Origin: Varroa destructor
Lineage: Eukaryota; Arthropoda; Arachnida; Mesostigmata; Varroidae
Assembly: GCF_002443255.2 (NCBI RefSeq)
Contig: NW_019211458.1
Coordinates: forward strand, 35,334,096 to 35,398,095
Direction of reading: 5' to 3'
Length of the DNA stretch: 64,000 nucleotides
This document shows, one piece after another, positions 29,255 through 36,674 of this stretch. A model generated the notes under the pieces. The model was not told the origin of the DNA and did not search any database. It saw nothing but the letters and a program-made list of their open reading frames with translations. The position numbers were made by a program, and so were the translations under genes. Each line of letters opens with the position of its first letter. The stretch's first letter is position 1.

Positions 29255-32234
29255 CAATTAAAACAATACAGTAACCGACACGGTTCGTTATGGCATCGTG
29301 TGGAATCGACGCGGCATACAAGCAACGTAATTAATTAAGTTTTTAACTGTCTGCGCTGAAGTTGTAAACGTCCATTTTAAAATAGTAGCAAAAGGCGCAG
29401 ATTCGACCCAGATCGCCGATCACCGCAAGCTACACGTGCTCACAGAACCTCCTGCAGATGTCACCGGTCGTTTCCTTGGTAGCGTATACACAAAAAGTAA
29501 ATTCGTGAGATCTGCGTACGTCTTTTGGGTTGCTCCATGGAATTTTGATTGGCCGTGCGCTTGCGCGCGTGTCACGTGAATTAAAATGTATTACCGGTGA
29601 TAACGTCCTACGATACTGATTTGTTTCGGGCGTCGTATTGCCTCTGGTTCGATAAACATAGTAAGGGAACGAAGAAAAAAAAACAGATAATAAAAAACGA
29701 GGCCAATAAAAGGCTAAATTAAGATAGTTTATTCAATCTATGTGGCGTCATGGGTCCGCGCTACTGTGCGGGAGCAAAGATGCGCGTTTCCGTAAATCAG
29801 AGGCACTTTTTCATCATTATCGTCGTCGTCGTCGTCACGATACTTAAAACTGTCACGAGTCATCGCCTCTCCCTGTTTGTGCCCCCGAAACGTCAGACGC
29901 AGCAACTGATCTTAATGAATGAAGACAATCATGAAAAAGTTGACAGAACACGGGAAAGCCTTCCAAGTACAACTACGGCGACACCAAGATCACCATCGTC
30001 ATCCCTACGACCACCAACATTGATTCAGTAATAGCAGCGGTGATGTTCATCGTTAGACGGATGGCGCAATGCTGCCGGCCGCCACGGGTCCCATCTGCAC
30101 CGCGCGCATCATCGTCCAACGGCTCAAACGCCACCGTAATCAACTGGCAGCGAACCTGACAATACTGAACATGTAATAGCAGCACCATAATCTATGATAG
30201 TGTAATTATTATGGCCGCCACCGGCCGTAGCAACAATGGTCGTTTTATACGGCAAATGACAAGACGACAGTGTCGCTAATAGCAGGGGGCGTAATGGAGG
30301 AATAGAGCATGTTTCTAGCAGCGCAATCATAAAACGATGCTGTTGCCGTACAACGAAAAGCTAATGGCGGCTGCTGGCTTCGATACTGCTACGGGGAATG
30401 CTCTAAAGGCAGTCCGGGGACGATAGAGCTCAGTAAACGAGGTACTCTTTACAACGAAAATAATAGTGCACTGACGCTCACTTTTCCTTCTAAACTATAC
30501 ATGAAAATAGATTGTAAAAGGAACGAACTCCCTAATATCGTTTCGGGAAATGTCTTATTATGTGAGAAGTACGTTCTTAGTTGAGAAGGTAAGAACATGC
30601 ACGAAACAATCGGCAGCCGTTTCTCCATGTTGATTATAGTCTTACAGTTAACAGTAATGGCAATCTAATTTTCAAGTATTTTACTACACGCTACATATAT
30701 TGGCCATTGTGACTATTTTGATCATTGCTCAATGCACGATTCTACTTTGTGATGAGTTCGTCGCAGATGTTACTAGACTAAACGGTGTTCACTATTGGGC
30801 TTGTACCAGTTCGATCTGATTAATTGTGTTGAACTTCTTTAGGTAATGTTAAATCAACGAACGAATTCTCTCCTTTGCGTGCCTATCTCCTCTCGTACCT
30901 CTTTAGTTCAGGGAGCATTTCGCACAAAATCATATCTTTTTCGGACTGATATCTGCCGAGTTCCGGTTCTTAGCGCCACCTATTGTTGCCCCAGGGGTTC
31001 CTCTAGGAAACGCCTTGCTCGCTGAACCCTGGCACTCCCTCGAAAATCGACGCTGAATTTTAGAAAATCTTGTATACTTCTTGCTCCCAATTCCTTTTCC
31101 CTCGCGTTAACTTGGATTCGCTAGGATTGCCTCCGTTTTCCCAGCGAGAAAGCGACAAACATTCCACAAGAATCGATTTTAGATCAGCGACAACGTTGGT
31201 GAATTGGGAGCCGTTTCAACAGCCGAATAAGCGGACCGAGAACTTGTCGATCTTCATCTCGCAATGGATACGAATACACCCAGAAAACGTAAATAAGCAA
31301 GTTTTTGGATGGCAGCGACGCGACAAAAAATAGAGTTTCTGCAAGCGTCATCGATTATGACTACATATATATCTAGATATATTTGTGATTGTCACCCTGT
31401 GTCTCTCTGTGTGCCGATATGTCGCACTGTATGGATATGATATAATATGACGACAGACTGTAAATAGGCAGGCAGGCAGGCAGGCAGACAAAATGGCTCG
31501 CTTATACCTGTTATCTGTATCTGGTCGCGTTACGTTGCGTGTTGCATCTGTGTATCATCGTATAAATGCCAATTATCAACACCGAACGATAGGCAAAACG
31601 ATCAATATAATAAATGTGTTTAGCGAGACAAACTTTAGCGAGAATGAAGGATGCGGCAGTGATAATAATAATAAAGGCAGGCTTCAAGTACTGAAACGTG
31701 TTCATCAGTGATTTATCATTAATGCCAGGTCCGTATTCAATATCACGTATATATATCATTCAATTTTGGAGCGAGAAAGTGATGGTATGATGAACCGTAG
31801 CTCTTAGAGGGTCCCCGGTATCGTTTGGTCCCATATCATAGAAAATGAATCGTGTAAATAACCCATCTGACCATCTCGTAAATACATATGACAGACACGA
31901 TACATTCACAAACATATATTTATGTACAACAGCGCTAGATCTATGTATATAACACAAGTCACGCTACACGCTTGTCGACTATTTCGTTTAAGCTTGATAC
32001 TAAACATTTATCCTGCACTTTTTGTCCTGTTGAAAACTTTTTCAACTTACCTATTAGGCATATTGAAGACCCTGCCAACGTCAGAGGCCATGCGGCGAGT
32101 TCGTGCGAGCACTCGAACGTCTCTATCAAAGCGACATAAAGCAGCGCGCCTGATCGAATTATACCGAAGAGACAGAAATTGATAAACAGTACACATAATA
32201 CTAAGAAATAGTCCTCAAATGTTTTAGTCCACAT
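5653..32234 (-). CDS. Monocarboxylate transporter-like protein (SLC16/MFS), eight coding exons
   Basis: Joining 32234-32051, 15066-14846, 10933-10822, 10465-10190, 9876-9598, 8395-8241, 7806-7689 and 5849-5653 on the minus strand gives one continuous frame of 513 codons plus stop. Every junction matches in phase and uses GT..AG. The protein has twelve predicted membrane segments with a long cytoplasmic loop between segments 6 and 7, the MCT layout and normal family length (about 450-520). Diagnostic stretches are GPIAGLL (62-68), ERRALACGIAFAGS (131-144), RGAMLIYGG (end of exon 3), ADLLVKPVPGW (349-359) and a last helix after GYFKDESNNYH. The family moves lactate, pyruvate, ketone bodies or other small solutes across the plasma membrane, often with protons; the substrate here cannot be read. 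The classical DGGWGW-type start of helix 1 is not visible. Helix-1 Lys is Arg27 and the helix-8 Arg is Lys354, by my manual alignment. Family call is firm; start codon and exon 4 donor are less certain. Confidence 0.93.
7355..7392. repeat. (TA)19 microsatellite
   Basis: An uninterrupted TA run in the last intron of the transporter gene. Confidence 0.97.
7689..7806 (-). CDS. MCT-like gene, exon 7 (end of segment 10, segment 11)
   Basis: The acceptor is ccttgccag|gtg and the donor ATAG|GTAAGG, with 118 nt. It reads VFLTPILITEFLPIERAPIA followed by VGLSNFFVGITGFLRPAFI. This matches the MCT pattern of a hydrophobic VxxVDxLGLExxPxAxGL stretch followed by a glycine-rich helix 11 ending in GPPxAG. 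Here that end is RPAFIG. Confidence 0.95.
7936..7954. repeat. Short (AT)n microsatellite
   Basis: A pure AT run of about nine units, between exons 6 and 7. Confidence 0.9.
8241..8395 (-). CDS. MCT-like gene, exon 6 (membrane segments 9 and 10)
   Basis: The acceptor is tttcgtttcag|gc and the donor ACTA|GTAAGT, with 155 nt. It starts WLTCKNILTNRD, the loop after helix 8. Helix 9 (IMIIGVASMGAICFILPH) and most of helix 10 (YIGFSVISFLYGLLTGGL) follow. It ends in phase 0 and joins VFLTPILI of exon 7, as in other MCTs. Confidence 0.95.
9598..9876 (-). CDS. MCT-like gene, exon 5 (membrane segments 7 and 8)
   Basis: The acceptor is aaaacacag|at and the donor CCAG|GTAAAA, with 279 nt. It encodes the end of the loop (RKDLNAGANSVVRIKQPS), helix 7 (VTVSSVCFLFVYVTVFIIIT) and helix 8, ending ITIFSIADLLVKPVPG. 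Asp350 occupies the place of the conserved helix-8 aspartate. The arginine four residues later in transporting MCTs is lysine here (Lys354). Confidence 0.95.
10190..10465 (-). CDS. MCT-like gene, exon 4 (end of segment 6 and central cytoplasmic loop)
   Basis: After the acceptor tattgcag|ga it encodes LILHALLGSMLLKR, the end of helix 6. About 75 polar residues follow with no membrane segment, which is the large intracellular loop typical of MCTs. The frame itself stays open to 10122. The donor is therefore inferred: TACG|GTGGGT at 10190/10189 is the site I found that leaves the single base needed by exon 5 (giving Asp265). An mRNA read would settle it. The loop has no similarity I recognise, as expected for the variable part of the family. 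Confidence 0.82.
10749..10788. repeat. (AT)20 microsatellite
   Basis: A perfect 40-base run in intron 3, about 35 bases downstream of the exon 3 donor in transcript direction. Confidence 0.97.
10822..10933 (-). CDS. MCT-like gene, exon 3 (membrane segment 5, start of 6)
   Basis: The acceptor is ttattccag|gcg and the donor GGAG|GTGAGT, with 112 nt. It begins ACGIAFAGSTLGSFAWPYL (helix 5) and ends RGAMLIYG, the strongly conserved entry to helix 6. The reading frame agrees with exons 2 and 4. The intron that follows holds a (AT)20 microsatellite only about 35 bases from the donor. Confidence 0.95.
12870..12890. repeat. (T)21 tract
   Basis: A poly(T) run in intron 2; it could be a reverse-oriented retroposed tail. 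Confidence 0.9.
13801..13821. repeat. (TTG)7 microsatellite
   Basis: A perfect trinucleotide run in intron 2. Confidence 0.93.
14846..15066 (-). CDS. MCT-like gene, exon 2 (membrane segments 2-4)
   Basis: The acceptor is gatgatttcag|gt and the donor CCCTG|GTAAGC, with 221 nt between them. It completes Gly62 and encodes residues to 135: GPIAGLLEKIMSIRA (rest of helix 2 and the loop), helix 3 (VTWGVLTAAISSILCYFAY), helix 4 (FILLIGGLYGIGTGLASTLT) and the conserved loop FEPERRAL. The arginine pair of this loop (132-133) is a family hallmark. The exon ends in phase 0 and joins ACGIAFAGS of the next exon, matching the MCT consensus KRRALANGxAxAGS. Confidence 0.95.
18300..19460. other. GC-richer island with (GCT)n inside the large intron
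   Basis: The composition and triplet content resemble the regions upstream of the two genes. A minus-strand frame of 92 codons (18845-18567) and plus-strand frames of about 110 codons overlap here without recognisable content. It may be an alternative first exon or enhancer of the transporter, but no splice evidence singles one out. Confidence 0.2.
18342..18367. repeat. (TGC)n microsatellite
   Basis: About eight TGC units inside the GC-richer intronic island. Confidence 0.93.
19909..19927. repeat. (TA)n at the 3' end of SINE copy A
   Basis: A short TA run directly after the tRNA-like body in the SINE's orientation; possibly its tail. Confidence 0.85.
19940..20022 (-). mobile_element. tRNA-derived SINE, copy A
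   Basis: On the minus strand the sequence has an A-box-like start (AGCTCAGTGGTTAACG), a central TTTGCCTGCCAATCTTAG and a B-box-like GGGTCCGAATCTGGG, spaced as in a tRNA gene. It continues into (TA)n. No cloverleaf with a paired acceptor stem is evident, and the other copies share the same body, so I call it a SINE and not a tRNA gene. Confidence 0.7.
20460..21560 (+). mobile_element. Decayed R1-clade non-LTR retrotransposon (reverse transcriptase part)
   Basis: Translated pieces in shifting frames reproduce the C-terminal half of an R1-like reverse transcriptase in the right order: GIPQGSVFGVTLWNLKYDGV from 20616; VADADGLLLLV near 20707, where the catalytic YADD box has decayed to DADG; GKSEAIYLASRK near 20838; RHFGLIFDRGLKG near 20935; SVVLYTAPVWAE near 21087; AAIRVVQAYRTAFTEATRCL near 21150; and GADEVEHTRSH near 21450, the remains of the C-terminal zinc-knuckle region. 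Several stops and frameshifts make it inactive. It lies in the large intron of the MCT-like gene, antisense to it. The 5' half (endonuclease) is not visible, as expected for a 5'-truncated insertion. Confidence 0.85.
22905..22943. repeat. (AT)19 microsatellite
   Basis: A perfect AT run in the large intron. Confidence 0.96.
23590..23632. promoter_or_regulatory. CCAAT box plus palindromic E-box
   Basis: AATTGG at 23591 and GTCACGTGAC at 23622, a perfect 10-base palindrome, repeat part of the site arrangement seen near 29.55 kb. It lies in the same large intron. An open frame of 90 codons begins at 23572 but has no recognisable content. This may be an intronic enhancer or chance. Confidence 0.22.
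23914..23938. repeat. (CCAT)6 microsatellite
   Basis: A perfect tetranucleotide run. Confidence 0.93.
28578..28900 (+). mobile_element. Possible end of a small DNA transposon (TATACAGGGTG type)
   Basis: ATATACAGGGTGCTAGCTTT at 28584 looks like the TA-flanked terminus of Tc1/mariner-type elements and their non-autonomous derivatives. Non-coding sequence with decayed simple structure follows. I found no matching inverted end nearby and no transposase frame, so the extent is a guess. Confidence 0.25.
29223..29252. repeat. (AT)15 microsatellite
   Basis: A perfect AT run about 300 bases upstream of the promoter-like cluster at 29.55 kb. Confidence 0.95.
29535..29600. promoter_or_regulatory. Candidate promoter: CCAAT box, NRF1-like site and palindromic E-box
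   Basis: Within 32 bases there are ATTGG (inverted CCAAT) at 29548, TGCGCTTGCGC at 29556 (fits the NRF1 pattern of two GCGC halves) and TCACGTGA at 29572 (palindromic E-box of the USF/MITF type). Such tight clustering of CpG-containing sites is typical of animal core promoters. GC-rich DNA and an open frame follow about 170 bases downstream. No transcript evidence can be seen. Confidence 0.35.
29750..30031 (+). CDS. Doubtful 93-codon frame with a hydrophobic N-terminal segment
   Basis: It follows the promoter-like cluster at 29.55 kb. From the second Met it reads MRVSVNQRHFFIIIVVVVVT, then a Ser/Thr/Pro-rich tail, which superficially resembles a signal peptide or anchor. However, the valine run comes from a GTC triplet repeat, the tail from ACC/ATC triplets, and there is no family match. 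It could be the first exon of a small nested gene or part of a 5' leader. Weak call. Confidence 0.15.
   Translation: MGPRYCAGAKMRVSVNQRHFFIIIVVVVVTILKTVTSHRLSLFVPPKRQTQQLILMNEDNHEKVDRTRESLPSTTTATPRSPSSSLRPPTLIQ
31467..31487. repeat. (GGCA)5 microsatellite
   Basis: A tetranucleotide run about 560 bases downstream of the exon 1 donor in transcript direction. Confidence 0.92.
32051..32234 (-). CDS. MCT-like gene, coding exon 1 (membrane segment 1 and start of 2)
   Basis: It encodes residues 1-61: a hydrophobic helix from about Leu11 to Tyr33, then ELAAWPLTLAGSSICLI, the usual start of MCT helix 2. The donor is ATAG|GTAAGT with the splice after codon position 1, which fits exon 2 exactly (Gly62). 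The start at 32234 is chosen because the ATG lies just before the helix and has a purine at -3. The frame stays open upstream to another ATG at 32336, which would add 34 residues. A splice acceptor (cagcag|g) also sits directly before the 32234 ATG, so a further upstream exon is possible. The family signature DGGWGW expected just before helix 1 is not seen. Confidence 0.85.
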
Positions 32235-33068
32235 CCTGCTGTCCCGCAAGGCGTAGACGTGGATTTCGTGGCGACTTCTACAGTATACTTCGGCGGCAAC
32301 ACTGACTATATTTGAAACATGTAGATATAGACTCAAAGTTGATAATGGCTTTCACTGTATTTTGTTGATACAGAACTCACTCAGGAGACTGATACACATA
32401 CTTTCAGATGATTAGGGTCCATGTTGTATCTCGAGCTCTGTTTGCTTACGGAAACCTTCTCTCGAACTGTGTAGCTATCACTTCTTGCGGCAACACTGAC
32501 AGTCAGTAGAATCAGAAACTGCTCCTAATTCTCCCGAATGATTAAGTCCCTTCTATAGATGACGACCCAAATCGCCACAAAGTATGCTTATATTTATCTG
32601 TGCATATACAGGAAAGTGCAGGACCAGGAATAGGTGTCTTTAGACAGCATCTTATCGAGCAGAATGGCTAAATATGTTATTAAAGCGAAACACACGACAC
32701 AACAATCGCGCAACTCCCTGTTTTGACCGGCTGACATTGACAGATGGTTGTTACCGTCTCGTAAATGTCTACACGTGGGTGGCGACGCGCTTATTTGCTA
32801 CTGTCGCCGTTCACAACGACTAGCACTACCTCGTTTACGTTCATGTGAGATGTCTCGGAAGAAACGGGCATCGATAACTGTGTAGTGATTACTTCAATCG
32901 AGTGCTGTCTGCAGATTTGTGCTGACTGAATGCATGCGCAGATCGATTCGTCCGCATCACTTCACTTTGGTTCGATGTCCTCACTGTGTTCCACTGTGCT
33001 GCCCGCTATGAAGATGTAAACTAACAGATGAAACTCGCAATCTGAGAGCTACGCTGACAGGGCTGCCG

Positions 33069-33584
33069 ATGAAGTTGCCGGGAGACCCATTTCACTGTTA
33101 CTGCACTTCGCTCGACTGTCCCTCGGTGAATTCAGCATCGGCGGCAGCGGTAACGACGAAGACGATGATATTCAGCGGCGGGATCGATTGTGCTGCTAGT
33201 AGCATTGGTGCCCGTAGGGGCGACCGACGCGAACTCGTGAGCGTCGTCACAGTGTTATCTGCCGCTGTTATCGACGTCCTCGGCAGAACCACTGCTGTAG
33301 TTGCGCGCAACTTTGCGACTATACCCGACAACGTCAATAACTTCATACAAATTACCACTACCACCATTTCACCCTTCCCCAAACAAAGTCCGTTCCCTGT
33401 CATCCCGTTGGCAAACACCGGCTGGCATCGTGGCGTGCGCGGCCACTCGGCCGCGGCAGAGCGTCATACGGCAGAAGGGCTGGTATCAGTACCGCGCCTA
33501 ACTCGGTCGCCGTTGCTGTCGTTAGCGTCACTCGGTGCAATTCCTCTTCCACAGCACTTCCAACAACAACAGCGACAACAATAA
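33069..33584 (+). other. Longest open frame (171 codons) in GC-rich DNA, probably not a gene
   Basis: The product is rich in Ala, Val, Thr and Ser and ends in a Gln run made by CAA/CAG triplets. The opposite strand is also open over 33098-33418 (106 codons), which points to base composition and not selection. No signal peptide, domain or splice pattern was recognised. It lies about 0.8-1.3 kb upstream of exon 1 of the minus-strand transporter and is probably part of its promoter or 5' leader. Confidence 0.4.
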
Positions 33585-35025
33585 CAACAGTATCAGCTGC
33601 AGCCACGGTGTGCCTTTCCACTCGCTCAGTTAATTAGTCGTTTGGCAACTCTTTCACACGTATTCTTTCCCGTACTCCTTTACTTCGTCCTCTCTCAACA
33701 GCGATCACTGCCTTCTCACACGCCCTCTGGATTGCTGCTACTATAGCGCCGGCAGCTGCTGGCGCGCGTGTCGCTGCTGCAGAAGCAACCACCATCGCTA
33801 CCAGTTACGATTGAGAATAATACTACTATTCTCACTAGTAGACTGGCTGTCTTCTACTAGAAAAACTATCGATCTCGCGTAACATCAGCACGGAGACACA
33901 GCGGTAGCGGTACGAGCCCGGGTCTCGCATTGGCAGCATGAGGGCAAACAGTCAGTGGCGAACGCTTCGGCGCTGTTCAGGTTTCTGTAACCGTTTTATC
34001 GAACTGTCACCCGACAGCTTAGCATCCGACACGGTCGTTGTAACCGGGACGTAACCGAACAAGTCTGTTATTATACTCGAAGTGCTTGTGGGACGATGTG
34101 TAGCCCTTGAACTGGAAAAGTTATGATCCACTTTGAATGGTGGCCAGTCGCTATTAGACGCCGATCAAGTGACTGGATGGAGAAGACCTAAGTTACTGCA
34201 TCACTGTTCTAAACTTGTTAGTGATTAGGCGATATCAGCATATAGTTGTTGTGAAATTCAAATATGGCAGTAGAAAAATTTTAACGCTTCTTATCTGCCG
34301 TGCCGCCGATCATTAAGTTTATCTTCAAGTTCAGGTTACTTATCTTTACTAACTTAGTGCCTCCTTATGTATGCGCTTTCCTTACGAACTTTTCATTCTC
34401 AGGTAAACTTGAAGAGCGAAATGTAACCTGGAATTGACACTTAACAACAAAAGATAGGCTCGAACAAACGAAGTCAACTGGACAACTTTGAAGGTTGAGT
34501 CAAAACCGAGGCACTTAGAGGCGGTGAGGGTTCTATCCAGTTGCCGCCACCGATCCGTAGGGGCTAAAAGTCAGGCCGATAACAGTCAGGTGGTTGCGTT
34601 TCGTCCGGTAGTAGTAGTAGTAGTAAAAAAGTGTTACATTCACAACGAATTAGTCATTCTTATCTGCCCTGCCCGTTAGGCCTTTTTGCCGTCGTCGCTT
34701 CGCGTGCCTGCTGCCGTCCCCATCGTACAAGCTACAGTCGCTGTGGTCAGAACTCGATGGACTGTTCGCCTACCTCAGTGAATCATACTGCAATAACGAG
34801 CAACAGCGCTCGTTCCCGATCACGCGCATGTACGAATGTGCCACACAAGCATGGCCAGGGCTGGATCAGTGCGTCTGTCACCATTGCTTCTGCTTACGAC
34901 CGTTCTACCACAGCTATATCGAGTTAACGACTAGCGCTTATTTTTATCCTGACATCCTACGTGCCACCAAACTAGCTAGTCGAAACTGACTGACCGCCGA
35001 AAAGTTCACTCTTTTGGCTTATCAG

Positions 35026-35052
35026 GCCCGCCCGCCCGCCCGCCCGCCCGCC
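35026..35052. repeat. (GCCC)n / (CCCG)n microsatellite
   Basis: A GC-only tetranucleotide run in the GC-rich region upstream of the transporter gene. Confidence 0.93.
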
Positions 35053-35651
35053 GGCTTACATCAGTTCGCCCACTCAGAGTCGAGTGATGTAAACAGCGAA
35101 ACGTCGCTAGCGCCTACACCCAGCGGCCGAACAAAGAACGTTTGTAGAGGTAACAGTCGCAGCACCACCAGAAGCAGGAAAAGGATTGACGATAACATTA
35201 ATGGATGCCGACAGTGATGGTATCACAACGCTGCTTTTAGCCACGTTTTTTGTAGCGCTAACGACGACACCATAATGACGAGGAGACTGATAGAAAGCCA
35301 TTGCTGCGCGACAATTTTCTATTTGTCAATAAACTAAAACATAGTGGTATCCATTGGTTGGAGGTGTTGCGCGCTGTAGAATAACCAACTGCAACACGGT
35401 CTGTCATTTTCCGTGGCCTTACTTTGGGGGCTTCTCGCAGCTGGCAAGGCCCTATTCCGGATGCCTGACTGGTATACCTATTATTCTAGGTCTCTGCGAC
35501 GTTGTCACGTGCCTGCTACCGCTGCTCCGTAGTCGCTTACCTTATCTCACCGGAGGACGTTCGATTCGATACGTCCAATACACAAATAACCCTTCATTTG
35601 ATGTATTTCGCAGCTAATCGTGGGGACACGTAGCGGCCTAAATTGAAGTCC

Positions 35652-35732
35652 GGGTATGGAACACTTTGTTTCGTGCTGGGAGCTAGTCGTCTGATGGATG
35701 AATGGCTAACGGCGATGCCGAACGTAAAGCTC
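35652..35732 (+). repeat. Dispersed repeat, copy 1
   Basis: The sequence from tatggaacactttgtttcgt through gccgaacgtaaagctcg aligns over about 75 bases with 44640-44722. The shared blocks are TTTCGTGC.GGGAG.CAGTCGT and TCTGATGGA.TG, and both end with GAACGTAAA / GGACGTAAA. The two copies lie 9 kb apart and are probably remains of one unnamed transposable element. Confidence 0.6.
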
Positions 35733-36118
35733 GAAATATTTAGTTCTGTCTTGTCTATCACAGTTACACCAACTAAGCGTGACGGCCTCACCTCCTTCGT
35801 CACGGGACAGACGCTCACTGGTGATGGTGTGTTAAAGAAAGGCGAAATAACGAAAAGAAACGATAGCAGCTTAAATAGGAAACAAGCGACAGGAGCTTAA
35901 GTGACTGTGCCGAACGACTTGACTGCGACAGCTGCTATCGTGGTAGCGGTACCGCTTTATGTTTTCGCAGCAATTGCAGACCCGCAAGGAAAAGCTCTAA
36001 CACCATTTCAGACTTACTATCGAACATTGGCATCGGCCGTTGTTTCGTCCGTTTCGCTAGCTATACTGACCGTCTTGTCTCACACCTTCTGATCAGGCCC
36101 GCTTTTCTCCGTCCCGAT

Positions 36119-36166
36119 CGTGCTGCTGCTGTTGTTGTCGTTCTTATTGGCACTAACAACAACAAT

Positions 36167-36198
<32 letters not shown>

Positions 36199-36246
36199 GC
36201 CTGGTTGTTGTTGTTGTTGTTGCTGCTACTGCTGCCGCCGCCGCCC
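36119..36246. repeat. Compound trinucleotide repeat
   Basis: Blocks of TGC, GTT, AAC, about nine AGC units (36167-36195), TTG and GCC follow one another. GTT/AAC and GCT/AGC blocks are complementary, so the stretch could fold back on itself. Confidence 0.9.
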
Positions 36247-36651
36247 TCGAATACACAATACCATTTACCATTCGCTAGTTGTGGTGACGGTAGCGGTGGT
36301 GGCGTGCCGGTAGCCCATGAAAAACAGGAAGTGTGAGCTTTCCCTTTGCTTCAAGTAGAGAGGACGAGGCCCCGAGGAGGAGGGCCACTGCTTGTTTTCT
36401 AGCTTGCTAAACTGCGTGTGTGGGAGGGATGAAGGCCCATATACACACAGAGACAGAGATGCGGATTCTGGCGATGCCTGCCTGCCGGCCGGCTGTACCG
36501 TTGACAACTACTGTCACCGTTTTGCGCATATATAAAAGAAAGAATACAGCCATAGTATACGTACAGACTCTATATCTGTAGGCTGCAGATTATAGCCAAA
36601 CCGAGCTGACAGGGCACATACAACGGCGTTTCCATTAACCTACTAAAGCAC

Positions 36652-36674
36652 AGAGAGAGAGAGAGAGAGAGAGA
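36652..36674. repeat. (GA)n microsatellite
   Basis: An AG/GA run at the left edge of the gene-poor middle. Confidence 0.92.

Larger units (their letters stand above)
15067..32050 (-). other. Large intron 1 of the MCT-like gene
   Basis: It is bounded by ATAG|GTAAGT at 32050 and TTTCAG at 15067. It contains the R1 relic, SINE copy A, microsatellites (18342, 19909, 22905, 23914, 29223, 31467), two promoter-like site clusters and otherwise unremarkable AT-rich DNA. No nested gene could be demonstrated. Confidence 0.85.
32700..36600. promoter_or_regulatory. GC-rich, triplet-rich region upstream of the MCT-like gene
   Basis: Relative to the flanks this stretch is clearly richer in G+C and CpG. 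It contains many CAG/CTG, CAA/TTG and GTA triplet tracts and several overlapping open frames on both strands. It starts about 0.5 kb upstream of exon 1 (minus strand) and so is the natural place for its promoter and untranslated first exon(s). No exact start site or TATA box can be assigned. A divergent plus-strand transcript is also possible. Confidence 0.4.

Noticed and set aside
33069..33584. 171-codon plus-strand frame, the longest in the window
   Set aside because: Both strands are open, the product is low-complexity and triplet-derived, and it lies in the GC-rich upstream region of the transporter gene. Kept only as a non-gene feature.
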